Source of the DNA: Actimicrobium sp. CCC2.4
GTDB lineage: Bacteria > Pseudomonadota > Gammaproteobacteria > Burkholderiales > Burkholderiaceae_D
Assembly: GCF_034347385.1 (NCBI RefSeq)
Contig: NZ_CP133777.1
Span: forward strand, 2,728,001-2,792,000
Length of the DNA stretch: 64,000 nucleotides
Direction of reading: 5' to 3'
Positions 42,812 to 51,100 of the stretch are shown here, piece by piece. Position 1 is the stretch's first letter. Each line of letters starts with the position of its first letter. The translations under genes were made by a program, and so were the position numbers. A model generated the notes under the pieces. That model saw nothing but the letters and a program-made list of their open reading frames with translations, was not told the DNA's origin and did no database searches.

Positions 42812-44062
42812 ATGGATAGCCTGAAAAACTTCAGCGTCACCTACCTGCTGCCGTTCGCCGCCGATGCCGATGCGGTGCGCGACCGCAGCGCGCGCAAGCA
42901 CTTCCGCCACAACCGCATCATGGTCGCCGCCAGCCGCGAGCAGATCGTGCATGACGTGCGCAAAACCGGCGGCGTACCGATTGAGATCCGCATCATCAAG
43001 CCGGCCATGAACTGGCTCAATCCGGTCTCGCGCGATTACAAACAGCAGTTCCTGCTGGCGATTTATTTCAATACGCAGGCGGGTCTGAGCGCCGGCCGCG
43101 CCCTCAAGCTGGTGATCGATGCCGAGAACGGTCCGCTGCGCCAGCGCCTCAATTTTGCCAACCTGATCCTCGATGGCGGCGGTAGCTTTCTGGATGCAAT
43201 GGAGGCGCTGGACTTCTTCGACCAGACCACGCTAGCCATCCTCGAAGCCGGTGAAAAAACCGGCACGCTGTCGAGCGCCATCAACACCGCCATCGACTAT
43301 TACCAGGCCCGCGCCGGCACCCTGAAAATCCTGATGGGTACGGCCATTTTTACGGGCATCGAAGTAGCGTTCTCGGTGCTCTCGCTGATCGGCAACCGGG
43401 TTGCGGTGCTGCCTGCCATTGAAAAGGAAATCGGCGAGAACAACACGCCCGAAAAAATCGCCAGCATCAAGCGCGGCATTGCGGTGGCCTATTTTGCCAA
43501 CGACCTGATGCTGGTGGTGTCGCTGGCGCTGATCGTTTTCGCCGCGGTCTGCACCTGGGGCTACTTCAATGGCAGCAGCGATTTCCGCAAGAAAGTCGAT
43601 GACCTCATCCTGCGTATCCCGCAGGTCAAGGACATCATCCTGCACGGCGCACTGGCCAACAGCACCAAGGTGGCGGTCTCGCTGATCCGCGGCGGCGTCG
43701 ACCTGATGGCGTCGTTTGCGATTGCCGAAAAAGCCTCGCGGGTGCCGCGCGTACTAGGCTACTGGCGCGCTGCGGTCAGACGCATCGAAGACCGCGAAGA
43801 CATCGCCCACGCGCTGGCGCAAACGCCGCTGGAAAACTCCGAGCGCACCCTGATCCGTTCGCACACCGATCGCCATCAACTGGCGCGCGCCTTTGAAGTC
43901 ATCGCCGAACGCCGGGAAGTGTTTGCGCAACGCGCTGCCAAAAAATTCCAGGTGCTTTCATTCATTGCCACGCTGGCTTTTTCGCTGGTGGCGGTGCTGA
44001 TTGCCCTCTTCGTTGCGCTGATCCAGAGCGAGGGCAGCCTCGCCTCGATGACTTCGTTATAG
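42812..44062 (+). CDS. GspF/PilC/PilR-type inner-membrane platform protein
   Basis: A 416-residue polytopic platform protein with the GspF double-domain structure: GLSAGRALKLVIDAENGPLRQRL and ILEAGEKTGTLSSAINTAIDYY in the first half, ALANSTKVAVSLIRGGVDLMASFAIAEK in the second, and membrane helices including LMLVVSLALIVFAAVCTWGYF and IATLAFSLVAVLIALFVALI. It starts one base after the ATPase stop codon. It anchors the ATPase and drives fibre extrusion. The repeat is less symmetric than in PilC, as in type IVb PilR proteins. Confidence 0.9.
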   Translation: MDSLKNFSVTYLLPFAADADAVRDRSARKHFRHNRIMVAASREQIVHDVRKTGGVPIEIRIIKPAMNWLNPVSRDYKQQFLLAIYFNTQAGLSAGRALKLVIDAENGPLRQRLNFANLILDGGGSFLDAMEALDFFDQTTLAILEAGEKTGTLSSAINTAIDYYQARAGTLKILMGTAIFTGIEVAFSVLSLIGNRVAVLPAIEKEIGENNTPEKIASIKRGIAVAYFANDLMLVVSLALIVFAAVCTWGYFNGSSDFRKKVDDLILRIPQVKDIILHGALANSTKVAVSLIRGGVDLMASFAIAEKASRVPRVLGYWRAAVRRIEDREDIAHALAQTPLENSERTLIRSHTDRHQLARAFEVIAERREVFAQRAAKKFQVLSFIATLAFSLVAVLIALFVALIQSEGSLASMTSL

Positions 44063-44074
44063 GACAAGCGAACC

Positions 44075-44998
44075 ATGGCCATCCTCAGCCCCGCCCTTTT
44101 CGACAGCGCCTACGCCGGCATGATCGCCGGCGCGATCCCGCTGCACAGCGGCGACATCGACAAGAGCGTCTTTATGGTGGCGCAAGACGTACTGGGTACA
44201 GCACGCATGCACTTGCTGGTGGCGGTTGACCGCGACAACGCTACGGTGTTTTACTTTGCCGCGCCATCGAGCGCCTTCACCTCGATTCCCGCCTTCAGCA
44301 CGCCGCTGGCAGCGGCACTGCCTGGCCATCCGCAACATCGCGGCGACGGCATCTATTTTTTACCCGATGTCAGCCTCTCAGTGGCGGTCGAAAAAACCCG
44401 CGATCATATCCGCCTGATCGCCAATACCCCTGAAGTCATGGCCGACTGGCTGGCCGGACAAACCGAGTCCGCCGTGTATCCGGTCGAGGACGACGAAGCC
44501 TGGACGATGGAATCGATCCCTGCAGCCTATCGCCGCATCGCCGACGGCATTTCGCTGAGCGCCAGCCGGTATTGCGTGGTGGTCGCCGCCATTGCGCTAC
44601 TGGTGTATGTCGGCGCAGCCATCGGCATCTCGGTGCTCAATGCCTCGGCCGACAAGTCCAGCCAGGCCCACATGAAAGCCATCAATAATGCGGTCACCCG
44701 GATTGACTTCGTGTCGCCACTCTCCCAGCAACTCGCACGGATGCAAAAAGTCTCGGCGCTAGTGGTACGCGCAGGCGGGTGGATCGATGAGTACAGAGTC
44801 AAGGATGGCAATGAAAAATTCATTCTGATGATGCCGGCCTGGATCACCCGGGACTATGTCGATGCGCTCGGACCGAGCGTCGTTGCCGACCAGACCAGCG
44901 ACGACAACCTGATCCGCATCGCACAAGGGGCGCCGCTCTCCGGAACGACTGCCACACCGCGTGGACTGACAAACAAACCGGTCGTCGTACCGCGCTAA
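44075..44998 (+). CDS. Bitopic assembly protein, PilO2/GspL-like
   Basis: A 307-residue protein with about 165 cytoplasmic residues, one transmembrane helix (YCVVVAAIALLVYVGAAIGISVL) and a periplasmic domain of about 115 residues. This cytoplasmic-TM-periplasmic layout matches GspL or type IVb PilO2, which connect ATPase and periplasmic ring. I recognise no sequence motif. It is 12 bases after the platform gene and abuts the next one. Confidence 0.55.
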   Translation: MAILSPALFDSAYAGMIAGAIPLHSGDIDKSVFMVAQDVLGTARMHLLVAVDRDNATVFYFAAPSSAFTSIPAFSTPLAAALPGHPQHRGDGIYFLPDVSLSVAVEKTRDHIRLIANTPEVMADWLAGQTESAVYPVEDDEAWTMESIPAAYRRIADGISLSASRYCVVVAAIALLVYVGAAIGISVLNASADKSSQAHMKAINNAVTRIDFVSPLSQQLARMQKVSALVVRAGGWIDEYRVKDGNEKFILMMPAWITRDYVDALGPSVVADQTSDDNLIRIAQGAPLSGTTATPRGLTNKPVVVPR

Positions 44999-45571
44999 AT
45001 GATGAAAAATCCTTTTTCCTCCAAGCCCGCGAACCCGGACGCCCCGCCGGAAAATCGCCACCTGCCGCGTGCGCATGCGTTCGGCAAGCCGACCAGCCAT
45101 GTGGGCCCTTTCCTGAGCGCGGCGTTGCAGAATTTTTCGCTGATCGCGCCATTGGTGTTTGTGGCCGCGGTTGTACTTTGCGTGATGGCTGCGAACCAGA
45201 CTGCGCTCTTCATTACCGCCGTCACCCGTGACATCAAGAGCACCGAAGCCAACAAGATTGCGCCACTGCTCGACAAGAAGCCGCTCACGGCAGCCGACTA
45301 CAAAAGCGCGGCCAACATCATGGCCAAAAACAATTCAGCGGTCGTGATCGCGGTCAACGCCAACAGCAGCACCTTGCTGGTCAGCATCAAGGATCCCGCA
45401 CTGCTGCCTGAGTTCATGTACGCATTGGCGACGCTGCAGTCGTTTCGCCAGGGCGTGGCGTGGGACGGGCGCGAACTCTGCATGGCCAAGTGCGAGGGCG
45501 GCATGGCGGCAACAGCCGAAATTAGTGGTTATACCCAGGGCATTTCCTTTGATGGTCTTGCCGCCAAATGA
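44999..45571 (+). CDS. Bitopic assembly protein, PilO/GspM-like
   Basis: A 190-residue protein with a polar N-terminus, one transmembrane helix (IAPLVFVAAVVLCVMAANQ) and a periplasmic domain. Two cysteines (LCMAKC) near the end could form a disulphide. The layout fits PilO/GspM ring proteins. Its ATG follows immediately after the previous stop (TAAATGATG); a second ATG is adjacent. The functional call rests on topology and position. Confidence 0.55.
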   Translation: MMKNPFSSKPANPDAPPENRHLPRAHAFGKPTSHVGPFLSAALQNFSLIAPLVFVAAVVLCVMAANQTALFITAVTRDIKSTEANKIAPLLDKKPLTAADYKSAANIMAKNNSAVVIAVNANSSTLLVSIKDPALLPEFMYALATLQSFRQGVAWDGRELCMAKCEGGMAATAEISGYTQGISFDGLAAK

Positions 45572-45605
45572 CGATCTCTTCATTCACTTACAACAAGGAG
45601 CCATC

Positions 45606-46433
45606 ATGATCCCCACTACCGGCAGTCGCAAGACACTCCTCGCCAGCATTGTTGTCGCGACCATGGTGTTGGGTGGCGCTGCCTATTTTGGTCTCGACAT
45701 CCTGCGCTCGGCCGCGGCAAACGAGTCACGCTCCGACATCGGCAATGTCAAGCAGAGCGCGAACCGCATCGTTGCCGTCGTCGATGGTGCCGAAATCGCC
45801 GAGGCCGAACTGCTGCCGTTTCTGAATGCCGGACTCGACAAAGCCGTTGCCGTCGACCGCGCGATCAACAAGGTGGTCGCCGCCAACAGCGCCGACAAGC
45901 TGTACCGGCAAGTCGCAAAAACGGCCCTGCAGAGTGCCCGCAACGAAGTTCTCGCCAGTGTCTTCATCAACCAGCGCTCGCAAGAAGTACGCAACAGCGT
46001 GACTGAGAAGGACATCAAGACCTTCTACGAAAACCGCGTCAAGGCCGATGACTTCACCACCTTCAAGCTGAAATTCTTTGTCTCGGTCGATGGCAAGGAA
46101 GCGCAGGACGTGTTCGATGGCGTCGGACGCGGCGAAAAAGAAGCCATGGCAAAGCTGACCTGGGTCCGCAAGGATGGCGAGCATTACCTGACTGCAGCCG
46201 AAGTGCCCTACGGACTCGGTGTCGCGGTCAAGAAACTGAAAGCCGGACAGCGTCTGCAACCGGTCACCGTGCGCGAAGGCACGCTGGTGCTGTACGTCGA
46301 CGATATCAAAAGCAACCCGAAACCCGAACTGGCTAAGGTCGAAGGTGAAATCAAGGATTTACTGGTAGCAGAACGTTTCAATGAAGACATGAAAGCCCGC
46401 AGGGCAGCAGCAAAAATCGAATTGCGCAGTTAA
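45606..46433 (+). CDS. SurA/PpiC-like periplasmic chaperone-type protein
   Basis: A 275-residue protein with an N-terminal anchor or signal (LLASIVVATMVLGGAAYFG) and a helical region ANRIVAVVDGAEIAEAELLPFLNAG ... TEKDIKTFYENRVKAD that resembles the SurA-N/parvulin chaperone fold (VNGEPI...V...F...). The later segment FKLKFFVSVDGKEAQDVFDGV and AKVEGEIKDLLVAERFNEDMKARR also matches the general order of PpiC-type isomerases. Catalytic parvulin residues cannot be confirmed, so it may be a chaperone only. Start follows AAGGAGCCATC. It probably holds the giant fibre or pilins in the periplasm. Confidence 0.65.
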   Translation: MIPTTGSRKTLLASIVVATMVLGGAAYFGLDILRSAAANESRSDIGNVKQSANRIVAVVDGAEIAEAELLPFLNAGLDKAVAVDRAINKVVAANSADKLYRQVAKTALQSARNEVLASVFINQRSQEVRNSVTEKDIKTFYENRVKADDFTTFKLKFFVSVDGKEAQDVFDGVGRGEKEAMAKLTWVRKDGEHYLTAAEVPYGLGVAVKKLKAGQRLQPVTVREGTLVLYVDDIKSNPKPELAKVEGEIKDLLVAERFNEDMKARRAAAKIELRS

Positions 46434-46485
46434 TCCCGGCACCCCGTTTTTAAACTGACATTGCACTCATAACCGGAGCACGTTC

Positions 46486-47109
46486 ATGATCACCTCATTT
46501 CGTCGGCAACACCTTTCCAGACAGCGCGGCATGGGCGCGACCATCATTTTGTTTACCATCGCGCTGATCGTCCTGGTCGGGGCTGCGCTGGCCTACGGCA
46601 GCCGGGGCAATTCGCGGGCCTTTTCGGCAGAGAGCTCCAAAGTATTCAGCTCGGTCTTGCTCAAGCAAAGTGCCGAATATCGCGATGCATATAACCGCTA
46701 CATCTTCGATGGTGGCATCGCCTCCAGCATGACATTCGACACCACCTCCGGAACCGGATTATTCAATAGCACCAAACAATACGGCATCGAGCAAGACCCG
46801 CCAGTCAAGGCTTTCGTGACGCCCTCGCTCTGGCTCTACAACAAGAATGCGGTGGTCACCGGAATCGGCACGACCACAGCCGATAGCATCGTGTACGTAA
46901 CCGGTCTCGCTAAGGAAGTATGCGAGCAGGTCAATACGCAGATGTATGGCGTCACCACTGTACCGATCGAAACCGTCCTTGCCAACGCGGCAGCACTAGC
47001 CGGCGCCAGCCCGGCGATTCTGTCACCAACATTTACTGGCAGAGCTACGGGCTGCATACAACTAGTTGATGCGACTTATGCTTTTTATAGCACTCTGGCC
47101 GAAAACTAA
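46486..47109 (+). CDS. Pilin-like protein without Glu+5
   Basis: A 207-residue protein with a positively charged leader ending in Gly15 (RQRG), followed by a hydrophobic helix MGATIILFTIALIVLVGAALAYG and a soluble head. This is prepilin-like, but position +5 is Ile20 rather than the Glu needed for normal pilin packing. Two cysteines (EVCEQ and TGCIQ) probably form the pilin D-loop disulphide. It may be a tip or pseudo-pilin subunit. Start follows GGAGCACGTTC. No prepilin peptidase is encoded in the window. Confidence 0.65.
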   Translation: MITSFRRQHLSRQRGMGATIILFTIALIVLVGAALAYGSRGNSRAFSAESSKVFSSVLLKQSAEYRDAYNRYIFDGGIASSMTFDTTSGTGLFNSTKQYGIEQDPPVKAFVTPSLWLYNKNAVVTGIGTTTADSIVYVTGLAKEVCEQVNTQMYGVTTVPIETVLANAAALAGASPAILSPTFTGRATGCIQLVDATYAFYSTLAEN

Positions 47110-47115
47110 CCCGCC

Positions 47116-47547
47116 ATGACCTGCTCCCTCACGTCCCTCTGGAGCCCCGACCTCGCTGTCGGCAGCGTCGCCCTCGACCGCCGCAACCGCGACGTCTTCG
47201 AGCAGCTCGCCGCCGCCGGCAGCCAGATCGAGCGTCTCGACGCCGCCAACCTGACGCGCTGGCTGCGCGCGACTTACACGCAGTTCGAGACCCTGCTGCT
47301 GGAAGAAGAAGCCGAGCTGGCCGAAATCGCCTATCCGGAACTGGACTTCCACCGGAAATTGCATGAACAGGCGCGCGCCATCATCCGTACTGCCCGCCTG
47401 CAACTGGCCCGTCCGGACAGCGCAGAACTGGTCGCAGTGCTGGCGCGCGACAGCTGTGCTGCGCTGTCGTTCTGGCTGATGCGCCATGTAATCGACGTCG
47501 ATAAATTGTTTTTTCCGTATATCGATGCCCGTTACCGGGTGGCCTGA
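47116..47547 (+). CDS. Hemerythrin-like protein lacking two iron ligands
   Basis: A 143-residue four-helix protein of the bacteriohemerythrin family, recognised from LWSPDLAVGSVALDRRNRDVF, YPELDFHRKLHEQ and FWLMRHVIDVDK. By alignment with known bacteriohemerythrins, the ligands Glu64, His79, His83, His124 and Asp129 are kept, but the two histidines of the second iron are replaced by Asn24 and Leu60. A normal di-iron oxygen site is therefore unlikely; a mononuclear site or structural role is possible. It lies 6 bases after one pilin-like gene and 11 before the other, so it belongs to the machine's operon. Confidence 0.75.
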   Translation: MTCSLTSLWSPDLAVGSVALDRRNRDVFEQLAAAGSQIERLDAANLTRWLRATYTQFETLLLEEEAELAEIAYPELDFHRKLHEQARAIIRTARLQLARPDSAELVAVLARDSCAALSFWLMRHVIDVDKLFFPYIDARYRVA

Positions 47548-47558
47548 AAAGTACTCCC

Positions 47559-48086
47559 ATGCGCCGCCTCCCGCCCCCACCCGCACACGGTTTTGCCGCT
47601 GCCACGGCATTGTTTGCGATCGCGCTGTTCGTGCTGCTCGGCTTCGTCGCATCAAGTACCGCGCGCGACGGCGCACGGGCGGAATTTTTTCACAGCACCA
47701 AGGACCAGATGGTGGCGCAGCGCGATCTGATCGCCAACATGCTGGTGCTATGCCGGGCCGTCTATCCGGATGGCGACAACGGCACGCCCTTCCGAATTTC
47801 GTATCCGGCAACACCAGCCGATGGCTTCGTCACCTCGCTGTTGTGTCCCAAACCTGCCTTGTCGATCTGGTCCGGTGATGCCAGCGCGATGAAGCCACGC
47901 CCGATGGCCGGATTTACGCCGTGGAGCTACATCAACGACGCCGTCAGTATTCGCATTTTTATCGACGCCAACGAAACCGGTTCGCTGTTTTACCGCAACC
48001 TGCTGGACGCCGTGATCGCCAAGGTCGGCAGTACGCAAGCCGTGCGCAGTGGCGACAGGCTGACCATTACGCTGGTAAGCCCATGA
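47559..48086 (+). CDS. Second pilin-like protein without Glu+5
   Basis: A 175-residue protein with a short Pro-rich leader ending in Gly11 (PPPPAHG), a hydrophobic helix FAAATALFAIALFVLLGFVASS and a soluble domain with two cysteines (VLCRAV and LLCPKP). As in the other pilin-like protein, the residue five after the predicted cleavage is not Glu (Thr16). The DKMVAQRDLIANM-like helix extends from the membrane segment. It may be a minor pilin or an adaptor that attaches the giant fibre encoded 40 bases downstream. Confidence 0.65.
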   Translation: MRRLPPPPAHGFAAATALFAIALFVLLGFVASSTARDGARAEFFHSTKDQMVAQRDLIANMLVLCRAVYPDGDNGTPFRISYPATPADGFVTSLLCPKPALSIWSGDASAMKPRPMAGFTPWSYINDAVSIRIFIDANETGSLFYRNLLDAVIAKVGSTQAVRSGDRLTITLVSP

Positions 48087-48126
48087 CCCCGCTACCGACA
48101 TGCCCGACGCCTTCGAGGAATCCGCC

Positions 48127-51100
48127 ATGAAACCGCCCCGCCTGCTCGTCATCACCACGCTGCTGCTGGCACTGCCTGCCGAGGCGGTGCGCACCAATGA
48201 ACTGGTCGGCTCGTTCAAGGTCGCCGCCGACCTGGCGCGTCGCGCGTCGCAGGAGATGGCCGTCAGGCAGGCTGCGAACATCATCACCACCGTGATCGCC
48301 TCGACACCCGACCCGGATGGAGACGCTTTCCCGGAACCGCCGGCCTTCCTGACCGGTGCCGGGCCGGCCGGTGGCGGCCTGGTGCCCACGGGACTGGGGG
48401 CACCGATCAGCGATGGCTACGGCGGCAAGCTGGGGTACTGCGCGTGGGATAACGGCAGCATCACGGGTAGCGCCAACCGTCTCAATGGCAGCGCCAGCGA
48501 TACCGGCGCGGTCACCTTCGCCGTCGTATCCGCAGGACTCGACGGCGTGTTCAACCGCAGCTGTGCGCAAATTGCCAGTGGCGCAGTCACCACCGATGAC
48601 GACTTTGTCGTCAGCTACAACACCGCGCAAATCCGCCAGGGCGTCGGCGGCACCGTCTATTTTGGCGATCCGGTGGCCGACATGACGGCGCTGGGCTTGC
48701 TGACGTCAGGCATCAAAGATGGCGAACTGCGCCTGGTGAAATCGGATAACACCTTGTGGCGCTGGAATACGGCAGGCAGTAACTGGACCAGCGCCAGCAA
48801 CACCTACACCGCCAGCAATGTCCTCATCACCGGCGGCACCATCAATGGCACGGCGATCGGCAATGTGACTCCCTCCTCGGGGTCCTTCACTACCCTCGCT
48901 GCCAGCGGCGGCATTACCGGCAACCTGACCGGCAATGTCACCGGCAACCTGACCGGAAACGTCACCGGTAGCGTCACCGGCAATGCCGGTACGGCGACCC
49001 GCCTGGCCGTCGCCCGCACCATCGAAATGACCGGAGACGGCAACTGGTCAGTCTTGTTCGATGGTTCCGGCACCGCCACGGGCGCACTGGTACTGGCCAG
49101 TACGGGCGTGGGCGCCGGCAGCTACGGATCAAACGTGTCCGTACCCACTTTCACGGTCGACGCAAAGGGTCGCCTGACCGCCGCCGCCAACGTCGTTATC
49201 ACACCGTCGCTGTCGTCACTGACGGGAGCGGCAGCGGCCAACACGATCGGCAATGGCGCGTATGCGCAAAGCTGGAACTGGCAACTGGCGGGGAACACGA
49301 GTGCGTTCTCAATCGGGGAAACAGCGGCATCGAGCGGTGGCAGCGGCGCGCAAACACTACTGAACATTGGCACGCTGGCCGGGTCGACGGCGGTGCCATT
49401 GCGGGTACTCAGTCGGGGTGTCGAAGCATTCCGGGTCGACAGCATTAACCCGCAAATTGTGGCGAACAACGGCTCGGCCGCCGCGCCCAGCTACACCTTT
49501 ACGGGAGATCAATCGACCGGTCTTTATTTACTTGCCGCCGGGCAGCTTGCTGCCAGCGTGGCGGGCACGCGGGGCCTGTGGATCAGCGCAGGCAATACCG
49601 CCATCGGCAGTCGGGCGCTAGGCAACAATACCGTCGGCATCGATAACGCCGCGCTCGGCAATGGTGCCCTGTTCAGCAACACGACCGGCTCGTACAACAC
49701 CGCGAGCGGTGCGAGCGCCTTGCAGTACAACACCACAGGAGGTGGAAATTCTGCCTTTGGTACGAATGCGCTAAATGGTAATTCCACCGGGTATAACAAC
49801 GTCGCTATCGGCATAAATTCGCTGCTGAGTAACACCACTGGCATAAATAACGTCGCTACTGGTGCCGTAGCTTTACGAAACAACGCGACCGGAAGTTATA
49901 ACTCCGCTCTTGGCGCGAATGCGCTTGAAGGCAATACCACCGGCTCGTCTAACACCGCGAGCGGCGCGAGCGCCTTGCAGTACAACACCACAGGATCTCA
50001 AAATTCTGCCTTTGGCGTTAATGCGCTGAACAGCAATACCACCGGCTTGTACAACACCGCAAGCGGTACGAGCGCCTTACAGTACAACTCCACAGGAAAT
50101 GGAAATTCTGCCTTTGGTGGGAATGCGCTAATTAGTAATTCCAGCGGGTATGACAATGTCGCTATCGGCGCCAATACTCTTTACTCCAACACAATAGGAC
50201 GTTACAACGTCGCTGTTGGCAGAGATGCCCTGATCACGAACACAACCGGTGTTTGGAACGTCGCCAACGGTGCCTTTGCGCTCTATAGCAACAACGGGAC
50301 AGGCAACACCGCGACAGGGAATGCCACACTCGGGAAGAGTGTGTCGGGTAACTACAATACGGCAACGGGGTTTGGCGCAGGAGATACGGCGTTCTCTTAC
50401 CTCAGCGGCAGCAATTCCACATTCATCGGCGCCGGTGCCACCATCGCCGATAACGCGCAAATGGCCTCGGCATCGAATATCACGTTACTGGGTGCGAATA
50501 CGCTGGCGTCGGGGCTCGGCGCGCTGAACCTGGATGCTTACATGACGGCCATCGGTGCAGGCGCATCGGTTGCGAGCGTCAATACGGTGGTGCTTGGGCG
50601 CACCAACGACCGCACCGTCATCGGTGCGACGGGAGATGACTTATCCGGTAACAAATTGCAGGTCACCGGCGGTATCCAGTCCAAAATCAACAGCAGCGGC
50701 ACCGGTCTTAATCTCGTCAACACGCTGGGTGGTGCCGGTTCCTTTATCGACATCGGCGCGGCAAATTATGGGTATGCAAGCAACGGCTATCCGGCCACCA
50801 TTCGTTTCGTTGATAGCGGTTATTCAAGTCACATTACCTTCCGGACAAAAAACTCCGGGGCGTCGACCAACATTGATGCAGAGCGCATGCGCCTCACCAC
50901 CGACGGCAAGCTACTGATCGGGTCGAGTACCGATAACGGCAGTGGCGATTTGCTACAGGTCGCCGGCGGCATGACGGTCTCGGGCGGTGCCAAAATATCA
51001 GTCCAGAATAATCAAGACGGTGGCAACACACGCGGCATCTTCTTGTGGGATGTGGCTGATTCAGCCTGGGGGATGTACATGGGAACCTCCGGTGCAGGCA

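Noticed and set aside
49600-50440. Regular short repeats suggestive of a CRISPR or satellite array
   Set aside because: The period is about 63-66 bases, in frame, and encodes YadA-like NTAxGxxAL repeats; copies differ and there are no spacers or cas genes.
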